Origin: Symsagittifera roscoffensis
Taxonomy: Eukaryota; Xenacoelomorpha; Acoela; Convolutidae
Assembly: GCF_963678635.1 (NCBI RefSeq)
Contig: NC_087067.1
Coordinates: forward strand, 57,894,287 to 57,958,286
Length of the DNA stretch: 64,000 bases
Direction of reading: 5' to 3'
Shown piece by piece: positions 12,341 to 25,560 of the stretch. How positions within the stretch are numbered: the stretch's first letter is position 1; each line of letters starts with the position of its first letter. Both the position numbers and the translations under genes were made by a program. The notes under the pieces were generated by a model. It was not told the origin of the DNA, ran no database searches, and saw only the letters and a list, made by a program, of their open reading frames with translations.

Positions 12341-14340
12341 TTTCGATGATTTTTTTTTGTACCCATGTGTCAGATTTTCTGGCATATGGGTACAGGTCAG
12401 AGGGCTGTGCCTCTTGAGCCAGCCCTCTGAAACCCTTTATTTTTTTTGATCTTCAGTTTAAGTGCTCAATGTGTGCGTAATTTTGCGCCTATTTCCAGTA
12501 ATCTGGGGTCTGAACATACAAAGTTAACACTTGTAATTTTTTGAAACTTTTTTTTCAAAAAAAAAAATTCTCTGTAAGTCTTAAATGATAGACATAGATC
12601 AAAATATCCTCCAAGACACTGTTTATTAATAAGATCAGCTCTTTTTTACTTCCTGATTGAATTTTTTAAGTAAACAAACTGTTTTTTGCTGTTTTTTGAT
12701 GATTTTTTTTGTACCCATGTGTCAGATTTTCTGGCATATGGGTACAGGTCAGAGGGTTGAGCCTCTTGAGCCAGCCCTCTGAAACCCTTTATTGTTTTTG
12801 ATCTTCAGCTTAAGTGCTCAATGTGTGCGTAATTTTGCGCCTATTTCCAGTAATCTGGGGTCTGAACATTCAAAGTTAACACTTGTAATTTTTTGAAACT
12901 TTTTTTTCAAAAAAAAAAAATCTCTGTAAGTCTTAAATGATAGACATAGATCAAAATATCCTCCAAGACACTGTTTATTAATAAGATCAGCTCTTTTTTA
13001 CTTCCTGACTGAATTTTTTAAGTAAACAAACTGTTTTTTGCTGTTTTTTGATGATTTTTTTTGTACCCATGTGTCAGATTTTCTGGCATATGGGTACAGG
13101 TCAGAGGGTTGAGCCTCTTGAGACAGCCCTCTGACACCCTTTATTTTTTTTGATCTTCAGTTTGAGTGCTCAATGTGTGCGTAATTTTGCGCCTATTTCC
13201 AGTAATCTGGGGTCTGAACCTACAAAGTTAACACATGTAATTTTTTGAAACTTTTTTTTCCGAAAAAAAAATTGTCTTTAAGTCTTAAATGATAGATCAA
13301 AATATCCTCCAAGACACTGTTTATTAACAAGAAAAGCTTTTTTCTACTTCCTGGTTGAATTTTCTAAATAAAGAAAACTGATTTTTGCTGTTTTTTGATG
13401 ATTTTTTTTGTACCCAACCCATGTGTCAGATTTTCTGGCATATGGGTACAGGTCAGAGGGCTGTGCCTCTTGAGCCAGCCCTCTGAAACCCTTTATTTCT
13501 TTCTTATCTTCAGTTTAAGTGCTCAATGTGTGCATCATTTTGCGCCTATTTCCACTAATCTAGCGTCTGGACCTAAAAAGTTAACACATGTAATTTTTTG
13601 AAACTTTTTTTCCGAAAAAAAAAATTCTCTTTAAGTCTTAAATGATAGATCAAAATATCCTCCAAGACACTGTTTATTAAGAAGATCAGCTTTTTTCTAC
13701 TTCCTGAGTGATTGTTTTAAAAAAAAAAACAGTTTTTTGCTCTTTTTTGATGATTTTTTTTGTACCCATGTGTCAGATTTTTTGGCATATGGGTACAGGT
13801 CAGAGAGCTGTGCCTCTTGAGCCAGCCCTCTGAAACCCTGTATTTTTTTTATCTTCAGTTTAAGTGCTCACTGTGTGCGTAATTTTGCGCCTATTTCCAG
13901 TAATCTGGGGTCTGAACATACAAAGTTAACACTTGTAATTTTTTGAAACTTTTTTTTCAAAAAAAAATTCTCTGTAAGTCTTAAATGATAGACATAGATC
14001 AAAATATCCTCCAAGACACTGTTTATTAATAAGATCAGCTCTTTTTTACTTCCTGATTGAATTTTTTAAGTAAACAAACTGTTTTTTGCTGTTTTTTGAT
14101 GATTTTTTTTGTACCCATGTGTCAGATTTTCTGGCATATGGGTACAGGTCAGAGGGTTGAGCCTCTTGAGACAGCCCTCTGACACCCTTTATTTTTTTTG
14201 ATCTTCAGTTTAAGTGCTCAATGTGTGCGTAATTTTGCGCCTATTTCCAGTAATCTGGGGTCTGAACCTATTAAGTTAACACTTAAAATGTTTTGAAACT
14301 TTTTTTTCAAAAAAAAAAAAATTCTCTCTAAGTCTTAAAT
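12340..14340. repeat. Satellite sub-block with GATAGACATAGATC variant
   Basis: Ordinary monomers of mixed type. Several carry a 6-bp insertion giving GATAGACATAGATC in place of GATAGATC (near 12590, 12945 and 13990), a marker also found at about 9450 and 11200. A small insertion in the monomer near 13413 gives GTACCCAACCCATG. No other feature was seen. Confidence 0.75.
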
Positions 14341-14645
14341 GATAGATCAAAATATCCTCTAAGACACTGTTTTTATAAAAAGACCAGCTCTTTTCCACTT
14401 CTGAGTGATTGTTTTAAAAAGAAACTGTTTTTTGCTGCTTTTTGATGATTTTTTTTGTACCCATGTGAAAGATTTTCTGGCATATGGGTACAGGTCAGAG
14501 GGCTGTGCCTCTTGAGCCAGCCCTCTGACACCCTTTATTTATTTTGATCTTCAGTTTAAGTGCTCAATGTGTGCGTCATTTTGCGCCTATTTCTAGTAAT
14601 CTGGGGTCTGGACTTACAAAGTTAACACTTGTAATTTTTTGAAAC

Positions 14646-14662
14646 TTTTTTTTTCTGGTTGA
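14646..14662. other. Deletion junction inside a satellite monomer
   Basis: A T-run following GAAAC passes directly into CTGGTTGAAATTT at 14655. The A-run, the GTCTTAAATGATAGATC block, the TCCTCCAAGACACTG block and the CCAGCTCTTTTC block that normally intervene (about 100 bp) are missing. Confidence 0.88.
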
Positions 14663-15935
14663 AATTTTTAAACAAAGAAAATTGTTTTTTTTTTGCTGAT
14701 TTTGATGATTTTTTTTGTACCCATGTGTCAGATTTTCTGGCATAGGGGTACAGATCAGAGGGCTGTGCCTCTTGAGCCAGCCCTCTGACACCCTTTATTT
14801 CTTTTTTATCTTCAGTTTAAGTGCTCAATGTGTGCATCATTTTGCGCCTATTTCCAGTAATCTGGGGTCTGGACCTACAAAGTTAACACATGTAATTTTT
14901 TGAATTTTTTTTCCCGAAAAAAAATTCTCTATAAGTCTTAAATGATAGATCAAAATATCCTCCAAGACACTGTTTATTAATAAGACCAGCTTTTTTCTAC
15001 TTCCTGAGTGGTTGTTTTATAAAAAAAACTGTTTTTTGCTGTTTTTTGATGATTTTTTTTGGACCCATGTGTCAGATTTTCTGGCATATGGGTACAGGTC
15101 ATAGAGCTGTGCCTCTTGAGCCAGCCCTCTGAAACCCTTTATTTTTTTGATCTTCAGTTTAAGTGCTCAATGTGTGCGTAATTTTGCGCCTATTTCCAGT
15201 AATCTGGGGTCTGGACCTACTAAGTTAACACTTAAAATTTTTTGAAACTTTTTTTTTCAAAAAAAAAATTCTCTCGAAGTCTTAAATGATAGATCAAAAT
15301 ATCCTCTAAGACACTGTTTTATTAAAAAGACCAGCTCTTTTCCACTTCCTGAGTGATTGTTTTGAAAAAAAAACTGTTTTTTGCTGCTTTTTGATGATTT
15401 TTTTTGTACCCATGTGTCAGGTTTTCTGGCATATGGGTAGAAGTCAGAGGGCTGCGCCTCTTGAGCCAGCCCTTCGCACCCTTAATTTTTTTCGATCTTT
15501 AGTTTAAGTTCTCAATGTGTGCGTCATTTTGCGCCTATTTCCAGTAATCTGGGGTCTGGACCTACAAAGTTAACACTTGTAATTTCTTGAAACTTTTTTT
15601 TTCAAAAAAAAATCTCTTTAAGTCTTAAATGATAGATCAAAATATCCTCTAAGACACTGTTTTTATAAAAAGACCAGCTCTTTTCCACTTCTGAGTGATT
15701 GTTTTAAAAAGAAACTGTTTTTTGCTGCTTTTTGATGATTTTTTTTGTACCCATGTGAAAGATTTTCTGGCATATGGGTACAGGTCAGAGGGCTGTGCCT
15801 CTTGAGCCAGCCCTCTGACACCCTTTATTTATTTTGATCTTCAGTTTAAGTGCTCAATGTGTGCGTCATTTTGCGCCTATTTCTAGTAATCTGGGGTCTG
15901 GACTTACAAAGTTAACACTTGTAATTTTTTGAAAC

Positions 15936-15952
15936 TTTTTTTTTCTGGTTGA
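15936..15952. other. Second copy of the same deletion junction
   Basis: The same T-run to CTGGTTG fusion recurs at 15945, exactly one 1290-bp unit downstream. The deletion therefore happened once and was then copied with its neighbours. Confidence 0.88.
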
Positions 15953-16919
15953 AATTTTTAAACAAAGAAAATTGTTTTTTTTTGCTGATTTTGATGATTT
16001 TTTTTGTACCCATGTGTCAGATTTTCTGGCATAGGGGTACAGATCAGAGGGCTGTGCCTCTTGAGCCAGCCCTCTGACACCCTTTATTTCTTTTTTATCT
16101 TCAGTTTAAGTGCTCAATGTGTGCATCATTTTGCGCCTATTTCCAGTAATCTGGGGTCTGGACCTACAAAGTTAACACATGTAATTTTTTGAATTTTTTT
16201 TCCCGAAAAAAAATTCTCTATAAGTCTTAAATGATAGATCAAAATATCCTCCAAGACACTGTTCATTAATAAGACCAGCTTTTTTCTACTTCCTGAGTGA
16301 TTGTTTTATAAAAAAAACTGTTTTTTGCTGTTTTTTGATGATTTTTTTTGGACCCATGTGTCAGATTTTCTGGCATATGGGTACAGGTCATAGAGCTGTG
16401 CCTCTTGAGCCAGCCCTCTGAAACCCTTTATTTTTTTGATCTTCAGTTTAAGTGCTCAATGTGTGCGTAATTTTGCGCCTATTTCCAGTAATCTGGGGTC
16501 TGGACCTACTAAGTTAACACTTAAAATTTTTTGAAACTTTTTTTTTCAAAAAAAAAATTCTCTCGAAGTCTTAAATGATAGATCAAAATATCCTCTAAGA
16601 CACTGTTTTATTAAAAAGACCAGCTCTTTTCCACTTCCTGAGTGATTGTTTTGAAAAAAAAACTGTTTTTTGCTGCTTTTTGATGATTTTTTTTGTACCC
16701 ATGTGTCAGGTTTTCTGGCATATGGGTAGAAGTCAGAGGGCTGCGCCTCTTGAGCCAGCCCTTCGCACCCTTAATTTTTTTCGATCTTCAGTTTAAGTTC
16801 TCAATGTGTGCGTCATTTTGCGCCTATTTCCAGTAATCTGGGGTCTGGACCTACAAAGTTAACACTTGTAATTTCTTGAAACTTTTTTTTTCAAAAAAAA
16901 ATCTCTTTAAGTCTTAAAT

Positions 16920-19330
16920 GATAGATCAAAATATCCTCCAGGACACTGTTTATTAAAAAGAACAGCCCTTTTCTACTTCCTGATTGAGTTTTTTTAAATA
17001 AAAAAAAAAGTTTTTTTGCTGTTTTTTGATGATTTTTGTCTGTACCCATGTGTCAGATTTTCTGGCATATGGGTACAGGTCAGAGGGCTGTGCCTCTTGA
17101 GCCAGCCCTCTGACTCGTTTATTTTTCATTTTTGATCGTTAGTTTAGGTGCTCAATGTGTGCGTCATTTTGCGCCTATTTCCAGTAATCTGGGGTCTGGA
17201 CCTACTAAGTTAACACTTAAAATTTTTAGAAACTTTTTTTTTTCAAAAAAAAAATTCTCTCTAAGTCTTAAATGATAGATCAAAATATCCTCTAAGACAC
17301 TGTTTTTATAAAAAGACCAGCTCTTTTCCACTTCCTGAGTGATTGTTTTAAAAAAAACTGTTTTTTGCTGTTTTTTGATGATTTTTTTTTGTACCCATGT
17401 GTCAGCAGATTTTCTGGCATATGGGTACAGGTCAGAGAGCTGTGCCTCTTGAGCCAGCCCTCTGAAACCCTTTATTTTTTTTATCTTCAGTTTAAGTGCT
17501 CAATGTGTGCGTAATTTTGCGCCTATTTCCAGTAATCTGGGGTCTGGACCTACTAAGTTAACACTTAAAATTTTTTGAAACTTTTTTTTCAAAAAAAAAA
17601 ATTCTCTCTAAGTCTTAAATGATTGATCAAAATATCCTCTAAGACACTGTTTTTATAAAAAGACCAGCTCTTTTCCACTTCTTGAGTGATTGTTTTGAAA
17701 AGATACTGTTTTTTGCTGCTTTTTGATGATTTTTTTTTGTACCCATGTGTCAGATTTTCTGGCATATGGGTACAAGTCAGAGGGCTGTGCCTCTTGAGCC
17801 AGCCCTTGACACCAATAATTTTTTTTTTGATCTTCAGTTTAAGTTCTCAATGTGTGCGTCATTTTGCGCCTATTTCCAGTAATCTGGTGTCCGGACCTAC
17901 AAAGTTAACACTTGTAATTTCTTGAAACTTTTTTTTTCAAAAAAAAAATCTCTTTAAGTCTTAAATGATAGATCAAAATATCCTCCAAGACACTGTTTAT
18001 TAAAAAGAACAGCCCTTTTCTTCTTCCTGATTGAGTTTTTTAAACAAAAAAAAGTTTTTTTTGCTGTTTTTTGATGATTTTTTTCTGTACCCATGTGTCA
18101 GATTTTCTGGCATATGGGTACAGGTCAGAGGGCTGTGCCTCTTAAGCCAGCCCTCTGACACCCTTTATTTTTTTTGATCTTCAGTTTAAGTTCTCAATGT
18201 GTGCGTCATTTTGCGCCTATTTCCAGTAATCTGGTGTCCGGACCTACAAAGTTAACACTTGTAATTTCTTGAAACTTTTTTTTTCAAAAAAAAAAATCTC
18301 TTTAAGTCTTAAATGATAGATCAAAATATCCTCCAAGACACTGTTTATTAAAAAGAACAGCTCTTTTCTACTTCCTGATTGAGTTTTTTTAACAAAGAAA
18401 ACTGTTTTTTGCTGTTTTTTGTTGATTTTTTTTTGTACCCATGTGTCAGATTTTCTGGCATATGGGTACAGGTAAGAGGGCTGTGCCTCTTGAGCCAGCC
18501 CTCTGACACACTTTATTTTTTGATCTTCAGTTTAAGTGCTCAATGTGTGCGTCATTTTGCGCCTATTTCCAGTAATCTGGGGTTTGGACCTACAAAGTTA
18601 ACACTTGTAGTTTTTTGAAACTTTTTTTTTCAAAAAAAAAAGTTCTCTCCTAGTCTTAAATGATAGATCAAAATATCCTCCAAGACACTGTTTTTATAAA
18701 AAGACCAGCTCTTTTCCACTTCCTGAGTGATTGTTTTAAAAGAAACTGTTTTTTGCTGCTTTTTGATGATTTTTTTTGTACCCATGTGTCAGATTTACTG
18801 GCATATGGGTACAGGTCAGAGGGCTGTGCCTCTTGAGCCAGCCCTCTGACACCCTTTATTTTTTTAAATCTTCAGTTTAAGTGCTCAATGTGTGCGTCAT
18901 TTTGCGCCTATTTCCACTAATCTGGGGTCTGGACCTACAAAGTTAACACTTGTAATTTTTTGAAACTTTTTTTTTTCAAAAAAAAAAATCTCTTTAAGTC
19001 TTAAATGATAGATCAAAATATCCTCCAAGACACTGTTTATTAAAAAGAACAGCTCTTTTCTACTTCCTGATTGAGTTTTTTAAATAAAAAAAAGTTTTTT
19101 GCTGTTTTTTGATGATTTTTCTTGTACCCATGTGTCAGATTTTCTGGCATATGGGTACAGGTCAGAGGGCTGTGCCTCTTGAGCCAGCCCTCTGACACCC
19201 TTTATTTTTTTGATCTTCAGTTTAAGTGCTCAATGTGTGCGTCATTTTGCGCCTATTTCCACTAATCTGGGGTCTGGACCTACAAAGTTAACACTTGCAA
19301 TTTTTTGAAATTTTTTTTTCAAAAAAAAAC
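16920..19330. repeat. Satellite sub-block, mixed monomers
   Basis: Consecutive monomers near the 345-bp period, with variants such as TTATTAAAAAGAACAGC and GGTGTCCGGACC shared between neighbours (near 17886 and 18233). One monomer near 17400 has a 4-bp insertion giving GTCAGCAGATT. No gene or mobile element was seen. Confidence 0.8.
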
Positions 19331-21430
19331 AAAATTCCCTTCAAGTCTTAAATGATAGATCAAAATATCCTCCAAGACACTGTTTATTAATAAGATCAGC
19401 TCTTTTTTACTTCCTGATTTAATTTTTTAAGTAAACAAACTGTTTTTTGCTGTTTTTTGATGATTTTTTTTTGTACCCATGTGTCAGATTTTCTGCATAT
19501 GGGTACAGGTCAGAGGGATGTGCCTCTTGAGCCAGCCCTCTGACATCCATTATTTGGTTTTGATCTTCAGTTTAATTGCTCAATGTGTGCGTCATTTTGC
19601 CCCTATTTCCAGTAATCTGGGGTCTGAACCTACAAAGTTAACACTTGTAATTTTTTGAAACTTTTTTTTTCAAAAAAAAATTCTCTGTAAGTCTTAAATG
19701 ATAGATCGAAATATCCTCCAAGACACTGTTAATTATTAAAACCAGCTCTTTTCTACTTCCTGGTTGAATTTTTTAAACAAAGAAAACTGTTTTTTTGCTG
19801 TTTTTTGATGATTTTTTTTGTACCCATGTGTCAGGTTTTCTGGCATATGGGTACAGGTCAGAGGGCTGTGCCTCTTGAGCCAGCCCTCTGACACCCTTTA
19901 TTTCTTTTATATCTTCAGTTTAAGTGCTCAATATGTGCATCATTTTGCGCCTTTTTCCAGTAATCTGGGGTCTGGACATACAAAGTTAACACTTGTAATT
20001 TTTTGAAATTTTTTTTTCGAAAAAAAAAAATCTCTTTAAGTCTTAAATGATAGATCAAAATATCCTCCAAGACACTGTTTATTAAAAAGAACAGCTCTTT
20101 TCTACTTCCTGATTGAGTTTTTTAAATAAAAAAAAGTTTTTTGCTGTTTTTTGATGATTTTTCTTGTACCCATGTGTCAGATTTTCTGGCATATGGGTAC
20201 AGGTCAGAGGGCTGTGCCTCTTGAGCCAGCCCTCTGACACCCTTTATTTCTTTGATCTTCAGTTTAAGTGCTCAATGTGTGCGTCATTTTGCGCCTATTT
20301 CCAGTAATCTGGGGTCTGGACCTACAAAGTTAACACTTGCAATTTTTTGAAACTTTTTTTTCAAAAAAAAACAAAATTCCCTTCAAGTCTTAAATGATAG
20401 ATCAAAATATCCTCCAAGACACTGTTTATTAAAAAGAACAGCTCTTTTCTACTTCCTGATTGAGTTTTTTAAATAAAAAAAAGTTTTTTGCTGTTTTTTG
20501 ATGATTTTTCTTGTACCCATGTGTCAGATTTTCTGGCATATGGGTACAGGTCAGAGGGCTGTGCCTCTTGAGCCAGCCCTCTGAAACCCTTTATTTTTTT
20601 GATATTCAGTTTAAGTGCTCAATGTGTGCGTAATTTTGCGCCTATTTCCAGTAATCTGGGGTCTGGACCTACAAAATTAACACTTGCAATTTTTTGAAAC
20701 TTTTTTTAAAAAAAAAACAAAATTCCCTTCAAGTCTTAAATGATAGATCAAAATATCCTCCAAGACACTGTTTATTAATAAGATCAGCTCTTTTTTACTT
20801 CCTGATTTAATTTTTTAAGTAACCAAACTGTTTTTTGCTGTTTTTTGATGATTTTTTTTTTGTACCCATGTGTCAGATTTTCTGCATATGGGTACAGGTC
20901 AGAGGGATGTGCCTCTTGAGCCAGCCCTCTGACATCCATTATTTGGTTTTGATCTTCAGTTTAATTGCTCAATGTGTGCGTCATTTTGGCCCTATTTCCA
21001 GTAATCTGGGGTCTGAACCTACAAAGTTAACACTTGTAATTTTTTGAAACTTTTTTTTTCAAAAAAAAATTCTCTGTAAGTCTTAAATGATAGATCGAAA
21101 TATCCCCCAATACACTGTTAATTATTAAGACCAGCTCTTTTCTACTTCCTGGTTGAATTTTTTAAACAAAGAAAACTGTTTTTTTTGCTGTTTTTTGATG
21201 ATTTTTTTTGTACCCATGTGTCAGATTTTCTGGCATATGGGTACAGGTCAGAGGGCTGTGCCTCTTGAGCCAGCCCTCTGACACCCTTTATTTCTTTTAT
21301 ATCTTCAGTTTAAGTGCTCAATATGTGCATCCTTTTGCGCCTTTTTCCAGTAATCTGGGGTCTGGACATACAAAGTTAACACTTGTAATTTTTTGAAATT
21401 TTTTTTTTCGAAAAACAAAAACTCTCTTTA
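19330..21430. repeat. Higher-order repeat, 4 monomers, 1390 bp
   Basis: The monomer with the 2-bp deletion TTTTCTGCATATGGG near 19490 recurs near 20880, and the ATATGTGCATC monomer near 19930 recurs near 21320; both offsets are 1390 bp. The second copy extends to about 21430. Confidence 0.85.
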
Positions 21431-23810
21431 AGTCTTAAATGATAGATCAAAATATCCTCCAAGACACTGTTTATTAATAAGATCAGCTTCTTTCTACTTC
21501 CTGAGTGACTGTTTTAAAAAAAACTGTTTTTTGCTGTTTTTTGATGATTTTTTTTTGTACCCATGTGTCACTTTTTCTGGCATATGGGTACAGGTCAGAC
21601 GGCTGTGCCTCTTGAGCCAGCCCTCTGACACCCTTTATTTTTTTTTTGATCGTCAGTTTAAGTGCTCAATGTGTGCGTCATTTTGCGCCTATTTCCAGTA
21701 ATCTGGGGTCTGGACCTACAAAGTTAACACTTGTAATTTCTTGAAACTTTTTTTGTCAAAAAAAAGAATCTCTTTAAGTCTTAAATGATAGATAAAAATA
21801 TCCTCCAAGACACTGTTTATTAAAAAGAACAGCTCTTTTCTACTTCCTGATTGAGTTTTTTTAAATAAAAAAAAATTGTTTTGCTGTTTTTTGATGATTT
21901 TTTTTTTGTACCCATGTGTCAGATTTTTTGGCATATGGGTACAGGTCAGAGGGCTGTGCCTCTTGAGCCAGCCCTCTGACACTCTTTATTTTTTTTGATC
22001 TTCAGTTTAAGTGCTTAATGTGTGCGTCAGTTTGCGCCTATTTCCAGTAATCTGGGGTTTGGACCTACAAAGTTAACACTTGTAATTTTTTGAAATTTTT
22101 TTTTCAAAAAAAAATTCTCTTTTATTCTTAAATGATAGATCAAAATATCCTCCAAGACATTGTTTTTTAATAAGACCAGCTCTTTTCTACTTCTTAATTG
22201 AATTTTTTAAATAAAGAAACTGTTTTTTGCTGTTTTTGATGATTTTTTTTTGTACCCATGTGTCAGGTTTTCTGGCATATGGGTACAGGTCAGATGGTTG
22301 TGCCTCTTGAGCCAGCCCTCTGACACCCTTTATTTTTTTTGATCGTTAGTTTAGGTGCTCAATGTGTGCGTCAATTTGCGCCTATTTCCAGTAATCTGGG
22401 GTTTGGACCTACAAAGTTAACACTTGTACTTTTTTGAAAATTTTTTTTTCAAAAAAAAAAAATATCAAAATATCCTCCAATACACTGTTTAATAATAAGA
22501 CCAGCTCTTTTCTACTTCCTGATTGAGTTTTTTTAACAAAGAAACCTGTTTTTTGCTGTTTTTTGATGATTTTTTTGTACCCATGTGTCAGATTTTTTGG
22601 CATATGGGTACAGGTCAGAGGGCTGGGCCTCTTGAGCCAGCCATCTGACACCCTTTATTTTTTTTGATCTTCAGTTTAAGTGCTCAATGTGTGCGTAATT
22701 TTGCGCCTATTTCCAGTAATCTGGGGTTTGGACCTACAAAGTTAACACTTGTAATTTTTTGAAACTTTTTTTTTCAAAAAAAAAATCTCTTTTAGTCTTA
22801 AATGATAGATCAAAATATCCTCCAAGACACTGTTTATTAAAAAGAACAGCTCTTTTCTACTTCCTGATTGAGTTTTTTAAATAAAAAAAAGTTTTTGGCT
22901 GTTTTTTGTTGATTTTTTTTGTACCCATGTGTCAGATTTTCTGGCATATGGGTACAGATCAGAGGGCTGTGCCTCTTGAGCCAGCCCTCTGACACCTTTT
23001 TTTTGATCTTCAGTTTAAGTGCTCAAAGTGTGCGTGATTTTGAGCCTATTTCCAGTAATCTGTGGTTTGGACCTACAAAGTTAACACTTGTGATTTTTTG
23101 AAACTTCTTTTTCAAAAAAAAAAATTCTCTTTTAGTCTTAAATGATAGATCAAAATATCCTCCAATACACTGTTTAATAATAAGACCAGCTCTTTTATAC
23201 TTCCTGATTGAGTTTTTTTAACAAAGAAAACTGTTTTTTGCTGTTTTTTGATGATTTTTTTTGTACCCATGAGTCAGATTTTCTGGCATATGGGTACAGG
23301 TCATAGGGCTGTGCCTCTTGAGCCAGCCCTCTGACACACTTTATTTTTTTTGATCTTCAGTTTAAGTGCTCAATGTGTGCGTCATTTTGCGACTATTTCC
23401 AGTAATCTGGGGTTTGGACCTTCAAAATTAGCACTTGTAATTTTTTGAAACTTTTTTTTCAAAAAAAAAGTTCTCTTTTAGTCTTAAATGATAGATCAAA
23501 ATATCCTCCAAGACACTGTTTTTTAATAATACCAGCTCTTTTTTACTTCTTGATTGAATTTTTTAAATAAAAAAACTGTTTTTTTGCTGTTTTTGATGAT
23601 TTTTTTTGTACCCATGTATCAGATTTTCTGGCATATGGGTACAGGTCAGAGGGCTGTGCCTCTTGTACCAGCCCTCTGACACCCTTTATTTTTTTTTGAT
23701 CTTCAGTTTAAGTGCTCAATGTGTGCGTCATTTTGCGCCTATTTCCAGTAATCTGGGTTTTGGATCTACAAAGTTAACACTTGTAATTTTTTGAAACTTT
23801 TTTTCAAAAA
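21430..23810. repeat. Satellite sub-block, mixed monomers
   Basis: Monomers diverge more from each other here than in the adjacent blocks. One near 22450 lacks part of the GTCTTAAATGATAGATC block (A-run runs straight into ATATCAAAATATCC). No non-satellite sequence was seen. Confidence 0.78.
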
Positions 23811-25560
23811 AAAATTCTCCTCAAGTCTTAAATGATAGATCAAAATATCCTCCAATACACTGTTTAATAATAAGATTAGCTCTTTTCTACTTCCTGATTG
23901 AATTTTTTAAGTAAACAAACTGTTTTTTGCTGTTTTTTGATGATTATTTTTGTACCCATGTGTCAGATTTTCTGGCATATGGGTACAGGTCAGAGGGCTG
24001 TGCCTCTTGAGCCAGCCCTCTGACACCCTTTGTTTTTTTTTGATCTTCAGTTTAAATGCTCAATGTGTGCGTCATTTTGCGCCTATTTCCGGTAATCTGG
24101 GGTTTGGACCTACAAAGTTAATACTTACAATTTTTTGAAACTTTTTTTTCAAAAAAAATAATTCTCTCTAAGTCTTAAATGATCGATCAAAATATCCTCC
24201 ATTACACTGTTTAATAATAAGACCAGCTCTTTTCTACTTCTTGATTGAATTTTTTAATTAAAAAAACTGTTTTTTGCTGTTTTTGATGATTTTTTTTGTA
24301 CCCATGTATCAGATTTTCTGGCATATGGGTACAGGTCAGAGGGCTGTGCCTCTTGAGCCAGCCCTCTGACACCCTTTGTTTTTTTTTTGATCTTCAGTTT
24401 AAATGCTCAATGTGTGCGTCATTTTGCGCCTCTTTCCGGTAATCTGGGGTTTGGACCTACAAAGTTAATACTTGTAATTTTTTGAAACTTTTTTTCAAAA
24501 AAAAAATTCTCCTCAAGTCTTAAATGATAGATCAAAATATCCTCCAATACACTGTTTAATAATAAGATTAGCTCTTTTCTACTTCTTGATTGAATTTTTT
24601 AAGTAAACAAACTGTTTTTTGCTGTTTTTTGATGATTTTTTTTGTACACATGTGTCAGATTTTCTGGCATATGGGTACAGGTCAGAGGGCTGTGCCTCTT
24701 GAGCCAGCCCTCTGACACCCTTTGTTTTTTTTTGATCTTCAGTTTAAATGCTCAATGTGTGCGTCATTTTGCGCCTCTTTCCGGTAATCTGGGGTTTGGA
24801 CCTACAAAGTTAATACTTGTAATTTTTTGAAACTTTTTTTCAAAAAAAAAAATTCTCTTTAAGTCTTAAATGATAGATCAAAATATCCTCCAATACACTG
24901 TTTAATAATAAGATTAGCTCTTTTCTACTTCTTGATTGAATTTTTTAAGTAAACAAACTGTTTTTTGCTGTTTTTTGATGATTTTTTTTGTACACATGTG
25001 TCAGATTTTCTGGCATATGGGTACAGGTCAGAGGGCTGTGCCTCTTGAGCCAGCCCTCTGACACCCTTTGTTTTTTTTTGATCTTCAGTTTAAATGCTCA
25101 ATGTGTGCGTCATTTTGCGCCTCTTTCCGGTAATCTGGGGTTTGGACCTACAAAGTTAATACTTGTAATTTTTTGAAACTTTTTTTCAAAAAAAAATTCT
25201 CCTCAAGTCTTAAATGATAGATCAAAATATCCTCCAATACACTGTTTAATAATAAGATTAGCTCTTTTCTACTTCTTGATTGAATTTTTTAAGTAAACAA
25301 ACTGTTTTTTGCTGTTTTTTGATGATTTTTTTTGTACACATGTGTCAGATTTTCTGGCATATGGGTACAGGTCAGAGGGCTGCGCCTCTTGAGCCAGCCC
25401 TCTGACACCCTTTGTTTTTTTTTGATCTTCAGTTTAAATGCTCAATGTGTGCGTCATTTTGCGCCTCTTTCCGGTAATCTGGGGTTTGAACCTACAAAGT
25501 TAATACTTGTAATTTTTTGAAACTTTTTTTCAAAAAAAAAATTTCTCTTTAAGTCTTAAA
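23810..25560. repeat. Recently amplified single-monomer block
   Basis: Successive monomers starting near 24642, 24988 and 25332 (spacing 346 and 344 bp) are nearly identical. They share private markers: GTACACATGTG in place of GTACCCATGTG, TTTAAATGCTC, CCTCTTTCCGGTAATC, GTTAATACTTG and TAATAAGATTAGC. The first dyad arm is broken in these (GTACACAT). This is local expansion of one monomer rather than of a multimer. Confidence 0.85.

Larger units (their letters stand above)
14341..16920. repeat. Higher-order repeat of ~1290 bp containing a truncated monomer
   Basis: Two copies with an offset of 1289-1290 bp: 14341 onward matches 15631 onward, including the unusual GACCCATG and CATAGAGCTG monomers and the GGTAGAAGTCAG monomer. 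The period is not a whole number of monomers because each copy holds one shortened monomer (see the entries at 14655 and 15945). The 1-bp difference in offset comes from a T-run length change near 14690/15980. Confidence 0.88.
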
